From the NCBI GenBank assembly GCA_029215795.1, contig JARDYH010000005.1, positions 11,564,001 to 11,628,000 of the forward strand: a stretch of 64,000 nt of DNA. Direction: 5' to 3'. The notes below the pieces were generated by a model, which saw nothing but the letters and a program-made list of their open reading frames with translations, searched no databases and was not told where the DNA came from. Shown one piece after another: positions 1 through 44,400 of the stretch (the first letter of the stretch is position 1; every line of letters begins with the position of its first letter). A program made the position numbers and the translations under genes. Source of the DNA: Anniella stebbinsi. Its lineage: Eukaryota; Chordata; Lepidosauria; Squamata; Anniellidae.

Positions 1-77
1 ATAGTGGACAGTTTGATGTTGTGCGATTCCTCAGGGTCTTCCTTTGCTTGAACCTGGAGCAACCCCCCTCTCCCACC

Positions 78-32442
<32,365 letters not shown>

Positions 32443-33995
32443 GCGCCATCGCATCAGCTCCAGATCTCACGCCCCTCCGGTACCAGAGGATGGGTGAGGC
32501 CCAGAGACACGTCCCGTTTGGGGGCACTGCCTCAGAGAGCTGCCAGGACAGTGGGGTGCAGATGAGGCCCGCGCTCCCTCTCCCTGCCTCCCTCGGATCC
32601 GAGCCAGGGCTGAGCTGCCCCCGCCGCCGCAGGGAGCACTGAACGAGGTTGGCAGCCGCTCTGGTGTTGTTTGAGCTGAACTACACTGGCTTCCCCTGGA
32701 GAGGCAGACAATGCCAGAGGCGGAGGGCTCCCCACATCCGCGCTCTCTCCATCCCTACCTCGACCCGCTGCACTTCATTTTTTTGTCCTGGGGCTGATAC
32801 CTCTATAGAATTCTCCCCTTCCTCTGCCAAATCACACACAGGGACGTTGGTTGGCCTTTTCTTCTTCCCAGCGGCTTCACCCGCCCTTTGTATTTTTGCT
32901 GCTGCACCCGGGCCCTGGCAAAAAGGTTTTATTACTTTTCTGTTTTAACTGTTCATTCCCAGCAGGAAGCAACTGTTCATTTGCCTTCGCTGAAGCAGGT
33001 CGCCCCTTTTTCCTTCTCAGTCTTCTAGAGCCTCTGCAACCCCTTTCCAGATGCACCTTGGGAGAGTGTGGGGTGGGAGAGCAGCTTTGGCCCTTTGCCC
33101 CACAGAGGGTCGTCCAGCAGCTTGGAAGGCTCAAAGGAGGCAAGATGGAGGCCCCTCTTTTGGAAAAGGCAATGGCATTCTTTCGTGGGCTGCTCTCTTC
33201 AACATCCTGGGAGGTCGGAGTGCAAGTACAGGCTAGAAATGCGCCCCCCCCCCCCCCCAGCCGTTGAATGGATTTCAAAACCTCCAGTCAAGCGGAAGAA
33301 TTTTGTCCATCCAACATGGCATAGGGAGACAACACACGCCACTGATAGCTCCACCTGATTTATATGTACCACTTCAGGATGCAAATGAGGGCAGGAGCGA
33401 GGGGGGGGAAGGACCCAAATGGTTCATGATCCCCCAGATCATGAACTCACTGCATATTCAAAACTAGTTTGTTGGAAAGAAGGCATCTCCCTGACTTGCC
33501 CGTCTGATGTTTTGGTGCTCATTTCCTTTTATCCTTCACACTCAATCCCGCACTTGCGGTTGGAAGTGGTACAGGTGAGCATCAGTTACATCAAATGGGG
33601 CCTGGAAAGGGGCGGAGCCTGTCCCTGGCAGGTCTCCCCCTACGCCGCAAGGGTATCCAGTAGGCTTCGCTGTCGTCCCTGTCGCAGATCTCTCCTGTTG
33701 GGCATAAAGCAGGCTCCCCTCCCTTCCCCACCCAGCCCCCTTCTTCAGCGGCAGGGAGGGCGCTATGCCCCCAAAGCAAGGACTTAAAAAGACATTTCTA
33801 CCCAGCTGCACGGCTCAGTTTATACGGCTGTGTACCATATTTTTACGCCAGACTCCAGCAGGCTTTGTGTAAATGTTTGAATTCTATTTTTTAGGCATCT
33901 CTAGAAATGTGTGTTTAAAAAAAGAAAGAAATGAAGCTGAAACTTTTTTTTTTATATATATTCAGGATTAGAATAAAAAAACCTTTGTCGGTTAA
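32443..33995 (+). other. PHF8: PHF8 3' UTR (inferred)
   Basis: About 1.55 kb from the stop codon to just past the first good polyadenylation hexamer. It holds a 15-nt C run at 33244 and no clear transposon. The extent is inferred; no transcript data were available. Confidence 0.7.
33972..33977 (+). promoter_or_regulatory. PHF8: polyadenylation signal AATAAA
   Basis: AATAAA in gattagAATAAAaaaacc, followed within 40 nt by a GT-rich stretch (ctttgtcggttaagtgtggc). This is a typical arrangement for 3' end formation. Confidence 0.65.
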
Positions 33996-34346
33996 GTGTG
34001 GCTGGTGCATGGAAGGAGGTGGCATTTTCTATTTCTGTGTCTCTAGGAACAAAAGCCTCGACTTGGATCTGAGAGAGTCTGTACTCCGGAGAGGTTGGCG
34101 TTTAGGGCAGCGCCTACTTGGCTTGAGAGATCACTCTCAATACAGTCCGTGCCCATTTTGAAGGGTATTGTGTGCACATTGCTTGTAGCTTGTAGCGGTT
34201 TTAAAATTGGAGCTACTCTGCAAGGGCTCACCGTTTTGGGCGAACATGTTCAGCAGTGCCAACAAAATGCTTTTTCCTTCTTGGCAATCTTCTGAGACTT
34301 CTTGGCGGGGTGGGTGGGTGGCGTTCTCTTACTCGTTTAGAAACAG

Positions 34347-34478
34347 GAGTGAGCAACGTGTGGCCCTCCAGATGTTTTAGCTTACAGTCCCCAACATCCC
34401 TCACCAATGGCTAAACCGGCTAGGGATGATGGGAGTTGTAGGCCAAAACATCTGGAGGACCATGAGTTGCCCACCTGT
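34347..34478 (+). mobile_element. MITE family M5, full hairpin copy
   Basis: gtgtggccctccagatgttt at the left, and tgggagttgtaggccaaaac with catctggaggaccatgag at the right. Confidence 0.6.
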
Positions 34479-34799
34479 TTTAAATTGCTACATCACCCTG
34501 GCTTTAGTTATGTCATCAGGAAGCCAAACCGAATTGGCCCACTGAATGTTATTTATTAACATCCAGTGATGTTATGACATCAGACTGATAGTCCTGTTGG
34601 GTACATCATCTCTGAATGGAAGGCGGGTAACTGGAGGTGTTCCTTTTGGGGTGGGGGTAATTTTGTCCCCCCAGAGTTGCTAGTTTCAACCCCAAAATCA
34701 AAACTGCCATCCATTCTGTGCAGTCCTATTTAAAATACACGAAGCTGAAGGGACTTCCTTTACCAGTCTCCGCTTAAGTATATTTTAAACAAACAAGTA

Positions 34800-34881
34800 T
34801 CCACTGCTGGAACATGGCCCCTAAGAGCTTCTCTGAAATTTTATTTGTCCCTTGGGCTTGAAAGAGGTTCAACACCCCTGC
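34800..34881 (+). mobile_element. MITE family M6, right end only
   Basis: aagagcttctctgaaat and ggttcaacacccctg. Confidence 0.5.
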
Positions 34882-36109
34882 TATACATGCTTACCTGGGA
34901 GTAAGCTCTTTGAACTCAATGGAGTTTACTTCTGAGTAGACGCATATTGGTTGCACTGTAATAACGGTTTTCACCCTGGAGCTTTGGGGGTTCTCAGTCT
35001 TCTCAGGGCTCCCTCCATAAAAGAGGAGTCACAGCAGGCGCTTTGCCATCCACGACCGGCCTTCTTCCTGTGCAGCATGCAGCTGCAAGGGCGGATGGAG
35101 TTGAGAACTGCGCTAGGTGGACTCTCAGCCCAGTGCTTAAATACAGGGCTGCCCAACATGACTGGCCAATCAATGCCCTACATGTACTGAGCACGTGGCC
35201 TAGAAGTCTCTGCTGTGCACAAGGGTCTCACAGTGTCTCTCGGCAGACGAGTCCGCGTGAAAAGGTCGAATGTTTTGGAAACCACCCATGTAAGAGAGGA
35301 AGGGCTGCATTTCCCCCCCTCCCTTTTTTATGAGCTCAATAGTTGCAAAAAGTTCACGCCGTGCAATCTGTTCCCCGTTGCTCTCTCTTGGGATTCTTGG
35401 AACGATACAAGGCCATTCAGAGTTGACATGGCTATTGTGCTCTTCCTGATTTTTGCATGCACAAAATTAACACTGGGAAAGCATTCCTAGGAGGAAGCAT
35501 GTTCAGATTAATCCCATTGAGGTCCCAGGGTGGGCATGGTTGGGTGACTGCTGAGGACCCAGGAACTGCTCCCCCTCTTCCCCAATGTCAACCTGCTTGT
35601 TCACCTGCCTCTCACTCTGGCCCAGACAACAGTGGTGGTGGTGAGGAGCAGCAAGGGCCCTCCAAAACCTGGAGCCGGCACTGGCAAGGACTTTCTCTTC
35701 CTGCGCTGCCTGAAAGCCATTGCCTGCTCGCTTAAGCCGCACCTCAACAGCAGTTCACATTTTTATTGTATTTATTAATGGTAAAATACACTTTTAATGC
35801 ATGAAAGGAGAACCTCATCCTGCTGAAGCTGCAGAGCAATGGATCTTGGGAACAGATAGCTGGGCATCAGATGTCTGCAAAAGGGGAGGAGGCTTTCAGC
35901 TGCAGTACTGAGTAGCGACATTACTGCATGTACACACACACCATCATCAGCAATCTTAGATAAGAATGTGGTAATAATCTACGGCTTGTTACTAGAGATC
36001 TACCAGACCGGTTTTGTGGTTCCATGTTAAACTGACGTTTGAACAGAGTAGACATACAGATTTTCAAAAAAATTCCAAAAAGTTCACAGCTCGAGCTTTA
36101 ATAGGCCTT

Positions 36110-36440
36110 AATGTCCTCTGCTCCAAGCAGGCAGGGCAGCCCCCCTCCACCAGTGGGATGGGGGGGGCAGCCCTGCTTGGCCAATCGGTGTGGTGCGAAA
36201 GCAGGACCCCAGCCCAGTCGCATGGTTGTCGGCGCTGCCAGAGGGGAGAGGGAAAGGGGCGGAGCTGCACTGCATGCAAATTCCAGAAAGGGGATTTGCT
36301 GTGTATGAGCCATATTTGCATTACTCATGAGCCCCTCTGTGGTGAGAGGACTGGGGGGGGGAGGCGGGAAAGGAGCAGGGCTAGTAGCGCCCGTGGCGAC
36401 ATGGGCGTTATGCTAGTAAAAAAACAATGTATAAAGCGGG
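36110..36440 (+). promoter_or_regulatory. promoter-like motif cluster (CCAAT, GC box, two octamers, TATA)
   Basis: Seen in order: CCAAT at 36181-36185, GGGGCGG at 36256-36262, octamer ATGCAAAT at 36274-36281, its inverse ATTTGCAT at 36314-36321, and TATAAAG at 36430-36436. The grouping suggests a promoter, perhaps of a solo LTR or a non-coding RNA. No downstream ORF or direct repeats were found. Confidence 0.3.
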
Positions 36441-37684
36441 TAAGAGGCTCCCAAGCTGCTAGAGCGACGAGAGAAGGACAGCTTTCCCCGATCTGCTCTC
36501 AGCTGTGCTGATGACATTTTTAGGGCCCATTCAAAAACACGGGGCTGCAATTGGGGGTGGGGGAAGAGGCCTTGCAGCTCTCCCTATGCAGAGGGTAGAT
36601 GAATGCCACTTAAGTCACTGGCCTGATTTCCCTGGATTTGCTGCCCTAATATACTGTGGCCACGCCGGTGCTTTGTCTCCTCTGGTTTGGTCCGTTAGTG
36701 CAAAAGTGCAGATGCATGATGAAGTAGGACCTCTCTTTTTTTTTAAAAAAAAGGGGGTGAACCAAGAAGTGGGGCAAATTCCTACTGCCCTCCCTCCCTG
36801 CATAGAATACCCAGTAATGAAGCTGATTTGCTAGGTATGCTAAATAGACTGCTGGGAAGGGTTCTACACATGAGAAGGACTGGTCCATCTTAAATTGAGG
36901 AGCAGCCCGTCGTTTCCCTGTTAAATTTTACAGCCTGGTGCCCATTCTTCATCAGTGGAGAAAGCCATCCTGAACTGGTTCTTCCGCCCAGTTGTTACAC
37001 AGGCCGGGTCTCCGAGCTGCAGTCACTCTCAAGAAAGAGTTCTGCATCTGGCATGAAAAGAGGGCCATTCCAAGACCAGGATCTTTCTTCCCCCCGAAAG
37101 CTCAAGCTCCTTTTCACAGATCAGATCTCAAGGCTTAATGTTGCCATCCTTCTTGCCCAAAGCCAAAACGCTCCAAAGGAAAAGACGGCCATCAGCTGGA
37201 TTAGTGTAGGACTTCGAAGAACTCTTTGCGAGTCCGCTAGCCGATTCGACTCCCCCTGCCACTTAATGCCTGACCTACTCCGGCTTACGAAGCGCAACGG
37301 CTGCCTGTCGTTTCTGGAATGACTGCTCATTCTACCAGGGGTATAGCAGCCTCTGCAGCTTTTGGCCTGAAAGCTCTGTTGGAAGAGATCTGTGGGGTAG
37401 CTTCTTGATCAAGAGGCATGGCCAGTGGGATCTTGGCCACCTGAGATGTTGGCAGGCAAGTTCTCCAACACGTTCCATCAAATTCCAGGCAGTGAGGGAC
37501 AACCCCCCCTTCCCAGCTGCTATGCAACTTCTTGTTCAGAATACTCCTCCACTGATGGAGAAAGGGACATTGGGCTTGCTTCAAAGGGCGGGGGGGGGGG
37601 AGATGGTTTAGAGCTCAAAGGGCTGTCAGTTTGGCATAACTTGAGTGCCACAGATAACCCTGTCTCTTTTCCTATTCCTTCTTG

Positions 37685-37690
37685 TTTAAT
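37685..37690 (-). promoter_or_regulatory. ITIH6: possible ITIH6 polyadenylation signal ATTAAA
   Basis: TTTAAT on the + strand reads ATTAAA on the ITIH6 strand, about 480 nt after the stop. The downstream region is not clearly GT-rich. Alternative AATAAA hexamers lie near 35762-35777. Confidence 0.3.
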
Positions 37691-38170
37691 AGTTACATGT
37701 TATTTTTGTGAACTTTTGGTGAATCAGCTGTGGCACGTTCCAAGATGGGAAACGGCTGGTCTCCCATCAGAAAGGATCCCAGTGCTAGGAACTTGGCTGT
37801 CCCTGCCTGTGGAGTGAGGGGTGTGTGTATGTGAGCAATATGTTTAGGGCCTTCGGTCCCTTGAGGAGAAGACTCTTTTTTCAATTGAGTCCAATCCCCC
37901 TTTCTATGTTACACCAACCAAACCCAGAATGGGGACATCCTTTTAAATGTGTCTGTGATGGGGGAAGGGTTGCTACCCTGAACGACCGTTCTCGACCGCC
38001 TCTACTGCAAAAGTCCTGGAAGGGAGATGATGGACTCCCTCTTCCTCATCCCTAGAACACAAGGCTGGGGTGGAGGGATAGGGCGATGGGGTAGTGCTAG
38101 GCTCTTTTTGTTCTTTCTTTTTGCTTGCTGGCCCAGCTGCTTCAGGCTGAGCCAGTGAAAGGTGGCCGGT

Positions 38171-38406
38171 TCACATGTCTAGCAGGTTGGAGGCTAGATA
38201 GGCACCATAGGGGGCCCCCAAGAGCCCCTCCACATCCTTGCGCTTCACCAGCCAGCATGGAGCCTCATGGGCCCTCCGGGCCGAATCCTTCAGTGCTTTG
38301 GTGACCTTGGTGACTGGTACTTTGTTTGGGCCCCTCGATATCCAGGCTGCTCGCTCCCCCTTTGCCGGGCCTGGGGAAAGCCTGACGTCGCCATTCTGGA
38401 ACTGGC
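38171..38406 (-). CDS. ITIH6: ITIH6 exon n (terminal)
   Basis: Encodes FQNGDVRLSPGPAKG and CWLVKRKDVEGLLGAPYGAY, ending NLLDM and TGA at 38173-38171. Acceptor gctcttccacag. Confidence 0.96.
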
Positions 38407-41400
38407 CTGTGGAAGAGCAAATGGTCACGGTGGTCACCGGTGCGCTGGTGCTGTTCTGTGTGTGAGCAGGAATGGGGCAGGCAGCAAACGAGACTGATGG
38501 AACTAGGTAGGAATAGGATCCCATGAAATGGGAAACCACACGAAGGATGCCAAAGAGCAAAAAGCAATCAGGTAAGCAAAAGAGGGCTTCCATCCCATCA
38601 AAATGAACATTTCCAGTGCGTTTGGGACCGCATGTCAGTCTGCTCCCCTGGATTTCCTGGAAGAAGGACCTACATGTGGTCCGAAACACATTGGAACAGT
38701 TTGCTTTTATGGAATAGCACACCTCTTTTGCTTATCCCGTTGCTTTTTGCTCTTCGGAATCCCCTCTTTCCTCTGTCCTTTTCCCTCAGGGTTGTTTCCT
38801 GAGGGACAGATGCTACACCGACACCTTCTGCTCACCTGAATGGAGAGAGAAGTGGCACAGCCTTTGAGTTAGTCTGGGTTCTGCTAGTGCAGGAATGGGC
38901 AGCTTGTGGCCCTCCAGCTCCCATGAGCCCTAGCAAGCACAGCCAAGGGTGAGGGATGATGGCTAGGGGCAAGTCCAACAGCACTGGGAAGGCCACGAGG
39001 GGGGGGCGTCCCTGCATCACTGTGATCTTTGGGACCTAGGTAGAATTTCAGGAAGAAGCAGGAAGAGATTTCAGAGGCGGGAGGTTCCCAGCAAAGCTCA
39101 AGCACCCCTCATGAATATATTCAAGTTCAAATTGCTCAAAAGGGTGCTACGCCGTAAGAGCTTTTGTTGTATCTGTATCCAGGGTGCGCATGCCGCTAAA
39201 CCGATCTTTGAATCCCGCATTTGAGATGTTTCGTCTCTCTCCAGCCCAAGGTTGGGGCAGCCGGGAGAGAGTGCAAGGGGGGGGGGGAGAGGATTTAGCC
39301 CTTTCTGCCTGTGCTGTTTTCTCGCTGAAAAAAAATTGCCTGTCCAAAGTTGCTGTTTGGGAAAATCCAGGGGGCGATTTTCATCAGAAAAATGGCAGGG
39401 AGAGGGAAGAGAGCAAACCCCACCCACCCCTCCCCATGGCCCAGTCTGAATCATGCCCCCTATGACTATGATTAGTTTCACATTAAAAGAGAGAGGAGAA
39501 GATTCCTATATAGTTTGACCCTAAGTTACACCTTGTAAGAGCTATATCTACACTGGGTTGGCAAGTGAGGCAGTTGGTTGGTCACTTTCTCACTCATACA
39601 CTTTCACACCCCTCCCTGTTTGTTAACCAAAGGGATTTGTGCCTTTGCCAGCACATAGGTGTGAGAGGGGGCAAGGTGGGTTGCAGAACCTCAGGCCAGG
39701 GGGCAAATCCAGCCCACTTGGGGTCCCAATTTGGCCTTTTGGGGTTCCCCAGATGGCCCCACGCCCTTTCTCTGTCCCTGCCCCTTTCCCCTTGACCACC
39801 AATCATTTAGTGGTTTCCTGGCTTTTGTGCAGTTTCTTCCCCATTCTAAAAAGGTTGAAATGCCTCTCCTGAGGTTTTATTACTGGCGGTCAGAGCTTGA
39901 AGCTAAAATAGGCTGGCATCTGGCCCCACCCCCTTTTGCCTTTGGTCCCGCCCACCAGTGCAATGCAGCCCTCCTCTCCCAAGCTTCTCTGCAAGGGAAT
40001 TTGACCTTGGGGATAAAGAGTACTTGTTCCCCTGGCACAGACCTCTTCATTATTATTTTTCTCTGGAAGAAGAGTCATGCAGGGTAAGAGCACTCCTAAG
40101 CCAAAGCGCACGTGGTCTGGAATCTGGCACTGGTATTGTAGTGTTCATGGCTCCGGCCTTTGGTAGAAGCCGGGATTGGAAGATGCGCAGCTTACCTAAC
40201 AAGCCCCGGGCGGAAGCGGACAGCCCCTCGCCGTTCACCACGTAGAAGCCGAGGTGGTCCAGCTGGAGGGCCGTGGGGTGGCTGTAGCGATGCAGCAGGA
40301 CCAGGAATTCCACCTCGTGCCCAATCCGCACTGTGGCGTTGGCTTCAGGCCACACCGAAACTGTCAGCCATGGCTTGTGGATTGCAGCTCGCCGGGCGAA
40401 GGGCAGCGCCAGCACGGCCTCCCCGTGGAGCGTCACGCCCTCCCGTGTTACGTTGACCACGTAGCTAGCGTGTGGCTGCTCCACTACCACGGTGATGACG
40501 TCAAAGTAGGTGCGGGGGCGCTCTTCATGGCCTGGCCTTAAAGGGGCCCCCATTAGGTGCCCATTGACTGACAAGCCTGGAGGCGGCGAAGGAAAGCAGC
40601 AGGCTGTAATAAAAGTCTTCCCCACTTTTCAGTTTAAGTCTTGGGTGGGGGGGCAACTTTTGGGCCGTCAGATGTTGCTGGACTTCAACTCCCATCATCC
40701 CCCATCATCAGCTATGCTGGCTATTTCTGCTGGGAATTGCAGTCCAATGACATCTGAAGGGCCACAAGTTGCTCACCCCTGACCTAGAGAGAGGTAACAG
40801 AACCAAGGTGTCCTATGTCACAGGGGCTCTACTCTGACCCACTGGGCCAAATCACAGCCCTCTTGTCCTCCCATTCTGTCTCAACCAGAGGATCTCTCCC
40901 TACTTTCAGGTTTGCCAACGGACTAAAGGGTTTTCTCTTCCTTCCCACTTGCTAGAAAAGGAAGGCACAAACCGGGGTGGGAAAAATGTCTCTTTGGTAT
41001 TTTCGCTGGATTTTTCCATAGTTTTATAGGACGCAGATTTTTTTTTTAAAAGACATACCTGCAAGGCAGACACTCTGCCCATGCTCAGAGCCACATCGAC
41101 CTTACTTTTTACATTTAAAGCTGCTTCTTGTCAGAGAGAAAAGGCATCTTGTAGTACTTAGGGGCACTGTGTCCTTAGATCCATTTTTAAAAATAGAAGT
41201 TGGTTGGTTCATAAAGAATCTCTGTGCATGCCCAGAGCATTGTATCGGATTTTTTAAAAGCTATCCTACTGGAGGGGAGGCACTCTGCATATACTCAGAG
41301 GTACCTGGTTGAGAGGCCAAAATTTTTGAAAACCAAAGTTGGTGATCCTACCCATCTTTCTGATCTTTGGGCCTATGGGATGGCCCAGAACAGGCCAAGC

Positions 41401-44400
41401 CATGTTGACAGGAAAGTGCTACGACCTTTACCTGTGTCAGGGTCCTTCACCAACCTCAGGATATCTCCTGAGCATCCATCCAGGGTGAAGCACATGTTCC
41501 CCAGTGAACGTGGCAACCTCACTACAAAGTGAGGGTCTCCATCCGCTGCAAGGGGGGGAAATGCAGAGAGGTGTAAACAAACTTGGAAATTTGAAAATGG
41601 GATCAGATGGGATGTCTGGATGACTGAGAACGGAGATGGTCTTACCCCAGGAGGAGAAGGTGAAGAAACCAGTGTCGACGGAGCCTCCCAAAGCATCTGG
41701 GAAGAGATAAAGAATGAGCTGCTTTCAGTCTGCTAGGTATTAGACCATGCTTGGCATCTTTGGGTGTCAAGTATCACTCCACCCCCCACTCCACCCCATC
41801 CATGCACACACAGCAGGTGCGGGTGTTACTGGCGGTAGGCCCTGCCCCTTTGCCCAGGCAGCCTCCTCAAAAAGATTCAGGCCCACCTCTACAAGAATTC
41901 GGTTTGACGCCTGGTTCTCCGATTATGCGCATCTTCTCACAATCGCTTTTATGCCTAAATCCTGTAAATGACATGCGGTGAAGCGCATAACCGGCAGAAT
42001 GAAACATGCTTTAAAGTGGCTGAAATGCGAAGAATCGCTTGTTTACATGGTCAAAATGCGCTTTAACGGCCGCAGAGGGCAAAAAACCCGCTATTTAATG
42101 CGCATTCGAGAATGCGCATAATTGGAGAGAAAAAGCGCCTCGACCCCCGATTTGCGCTCTGCTCTTGTAGAGGTAACAATTTTAATGCGCCTTGAAAGAG
42201 CTTTAAATCGCTCTTGTAGAGGCACCCTCGGACTGCCTCCAGGTGAGGCTTTGATCATGCCACCGCCGTGCCCCATTCATGAGGAACTTGGGAGGGGATC
42301 CAGACCGCATCATCTTCCTCTTGTAACCCTCTCACATTTTCCCATTGCTTCTTCTGTCTTTTTTCTTACCACTGAGAACCCATTCAAGAGAGAAAGATGG
42401 AACAGCGGCCCAGTCTTCTGTGTGGCAGCCTTAGAAACCCTCTGTCTGCAAGTCCCCTGAAATCAACTCCCTTCGTGCTCACTGTAAGGCCTTCCGGGGG
42501 AGCCTAGAAGGCCTGAGAAATGCCCCGGGAGAATGTTTTGACACGATGGACACGTTCCTCTATTTCCTTTTAGGGTTGCTAAATTCTAATGTGGCAAAGG
42601 CTAACCTTCCCTGCCCCACCTACTAGGCTGGGAGAATGTGGCAGGTGGGGGGCAAAGCCAATGCCAGTGGAGAACCAGTGCAGTTAGAGTATTGGACTGG
42701 AAGTCAGGAGATCTGGGTTCTAGTCCCCACTCAGCCATGGAAGTCCACTGGTTGACTTTGGGCCAGTCACAGACTCTCAGCCCAACCTACCTCACAGGGT
42801 TGTTGTTGTGAGGCTAGAAATGAAGAGGAGGAGGATTATGTATGCTCCCTTGGGTTCCTTGGAGGAAAAAAGGCAGGATATAAATTCAATAAAATCAGGT
42901 TGGGGGAGGAACCTGCTAGATTACAAGCGGAATGATGAGTCATGGGCAACGCCTGGCTCAGCCCAAATTTGACTAGCTTTTCAGATCCTGTTTCTGCTCC
43001 ACAGAAGATCTGGTTAGACCCAGTGGTCATCAACCCCTCCACCTGTATGCCCCCAACATGTAGGGATGTACCTGAGTCACTGTCCAGTTCTTCTAAGAAG
43101 TCTGCAAAGGAAAGTCTGTTTTCAGAAGAGCCGGCTGACAGAATCCAGGCAGCAAAGGCATCACCCTAGATGGCTTTCCCAGGCATTTGGGTCCTTCAGT
43201 CAGCAAGCCAAATCTAACCTGCCTGGAGTCCCAGCCCCACCCTCCAAGGTTGGCCAGGTGTCCATATCCTTTCCCCCCAACTGCCAAGCATTTGGTGGCT
43301 TCTTGGCTTTTGCACATTTCCCCTTCACTCTGAAAGGTTGAAATACCTCTCCTGAGGCCTGGGGACTGGCAGTAAGGGCTGTAAGCTACAATAGGATGCT
43401 GTTTTGGTCCCGCCCTCTTTCTCTTTGGCTCCGCCCACCACTGGAATGTGCTCCCCCAGAGCTTCTGTAAAATGGAATTTGGCATTTGAACTGAAAGAGC
43501 TCCTGTTTTAGGCTGTTTTAGGTTGAGGTTCTGTTTTAGGCTGTTTTAATAGAGTTACCTGCTGCTTCAAAACCCAAGTGAATTATTGACACCTAGCGGG
43601 GTGCTCACCTAGGGATAGATTTGGATGTCCTCCCTTTGCCTTGCAGCAACCAGTAATGGCCAACTACAATCAGAAGGCCAAAGTTTTGTGTGATCCTGGC
43701 CGCCTTTTCACGGCGTCTGTTATGTGTTGCGCCGGCGGTGGCAGGCGGTGTGAGGCGAATTTGCACCCAAGACGCCCCTCTATACGTAAGGAGCGCCACG
43801 GCGGGCTTTGCAGCCGCCGCCGCACCAAATAGCAATCTTAAGGTAAGTTTATTTATTTAATTTATTAACATGGGGTGGGGGTCGGCGGCGTTAAGGATTT
43901 ATTTTACATTTTTTTAAAAAAATATTTTATGTTTTAACATGGGGTGGGGAGGTCTGTGGAGGGGCGGAGGTGGTCCAGCGAGCTTATAGCTCACTGGACC
44001 ACCCCCTTCCCTGCCCAGCCCAGTCGCCATAGACTGGGCAAGCCTCCCAGAAGCGGCGGAGAAAAAGCGACAGACGGCAAATGCCCAACTTTTTTAGTGC
44101 GGAGCTTTGGGGATTTGCACCTAGATGGCTTCGCATAGACGGCAGCGTCATCTAATCTAGGGTGACCATATTTTGAAAACCAAAAAGGAGGACAACATAG
44201 TCGGCCCTCTAGGGGGTGTCCCGACTGACACGTCTGCCCCCAGGGGGCGTGTCCAGCACCAAGGGGGGGGGGGTGCCCACCTGAACATAGCCTTGGTCAC
44301 ATGTCTGATTTTACAGCACACAATTCAGACAGATTTGTTCTACATAACATCTTAATGTTAAAATCACTGAAATAACAAGTGAGACATCCAATGTATCTAA

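Larger units (their letters stand above)
33996..38170. other. intergenic spacer between convergent PHF8 and ITIH6
   Basis: No exon with conserved coding character was recognised. Contents: M5 MITE (34347), an M6 end fragment (34800), a low-copy repeat shared with 52.7 kb (about 35500-35740), and a promoter-like cluster (36110-36440). Part of the right side is probably ITIH6 3' UTR. Confidence 0.7.

Noticed and set aside
37053..37330. Overlapping open frames of 89 and 69 residues in the intergenic spacer
   Set aside because: Neither strand shows a recognisable family, and the low complexity of evidence does not support a gene.
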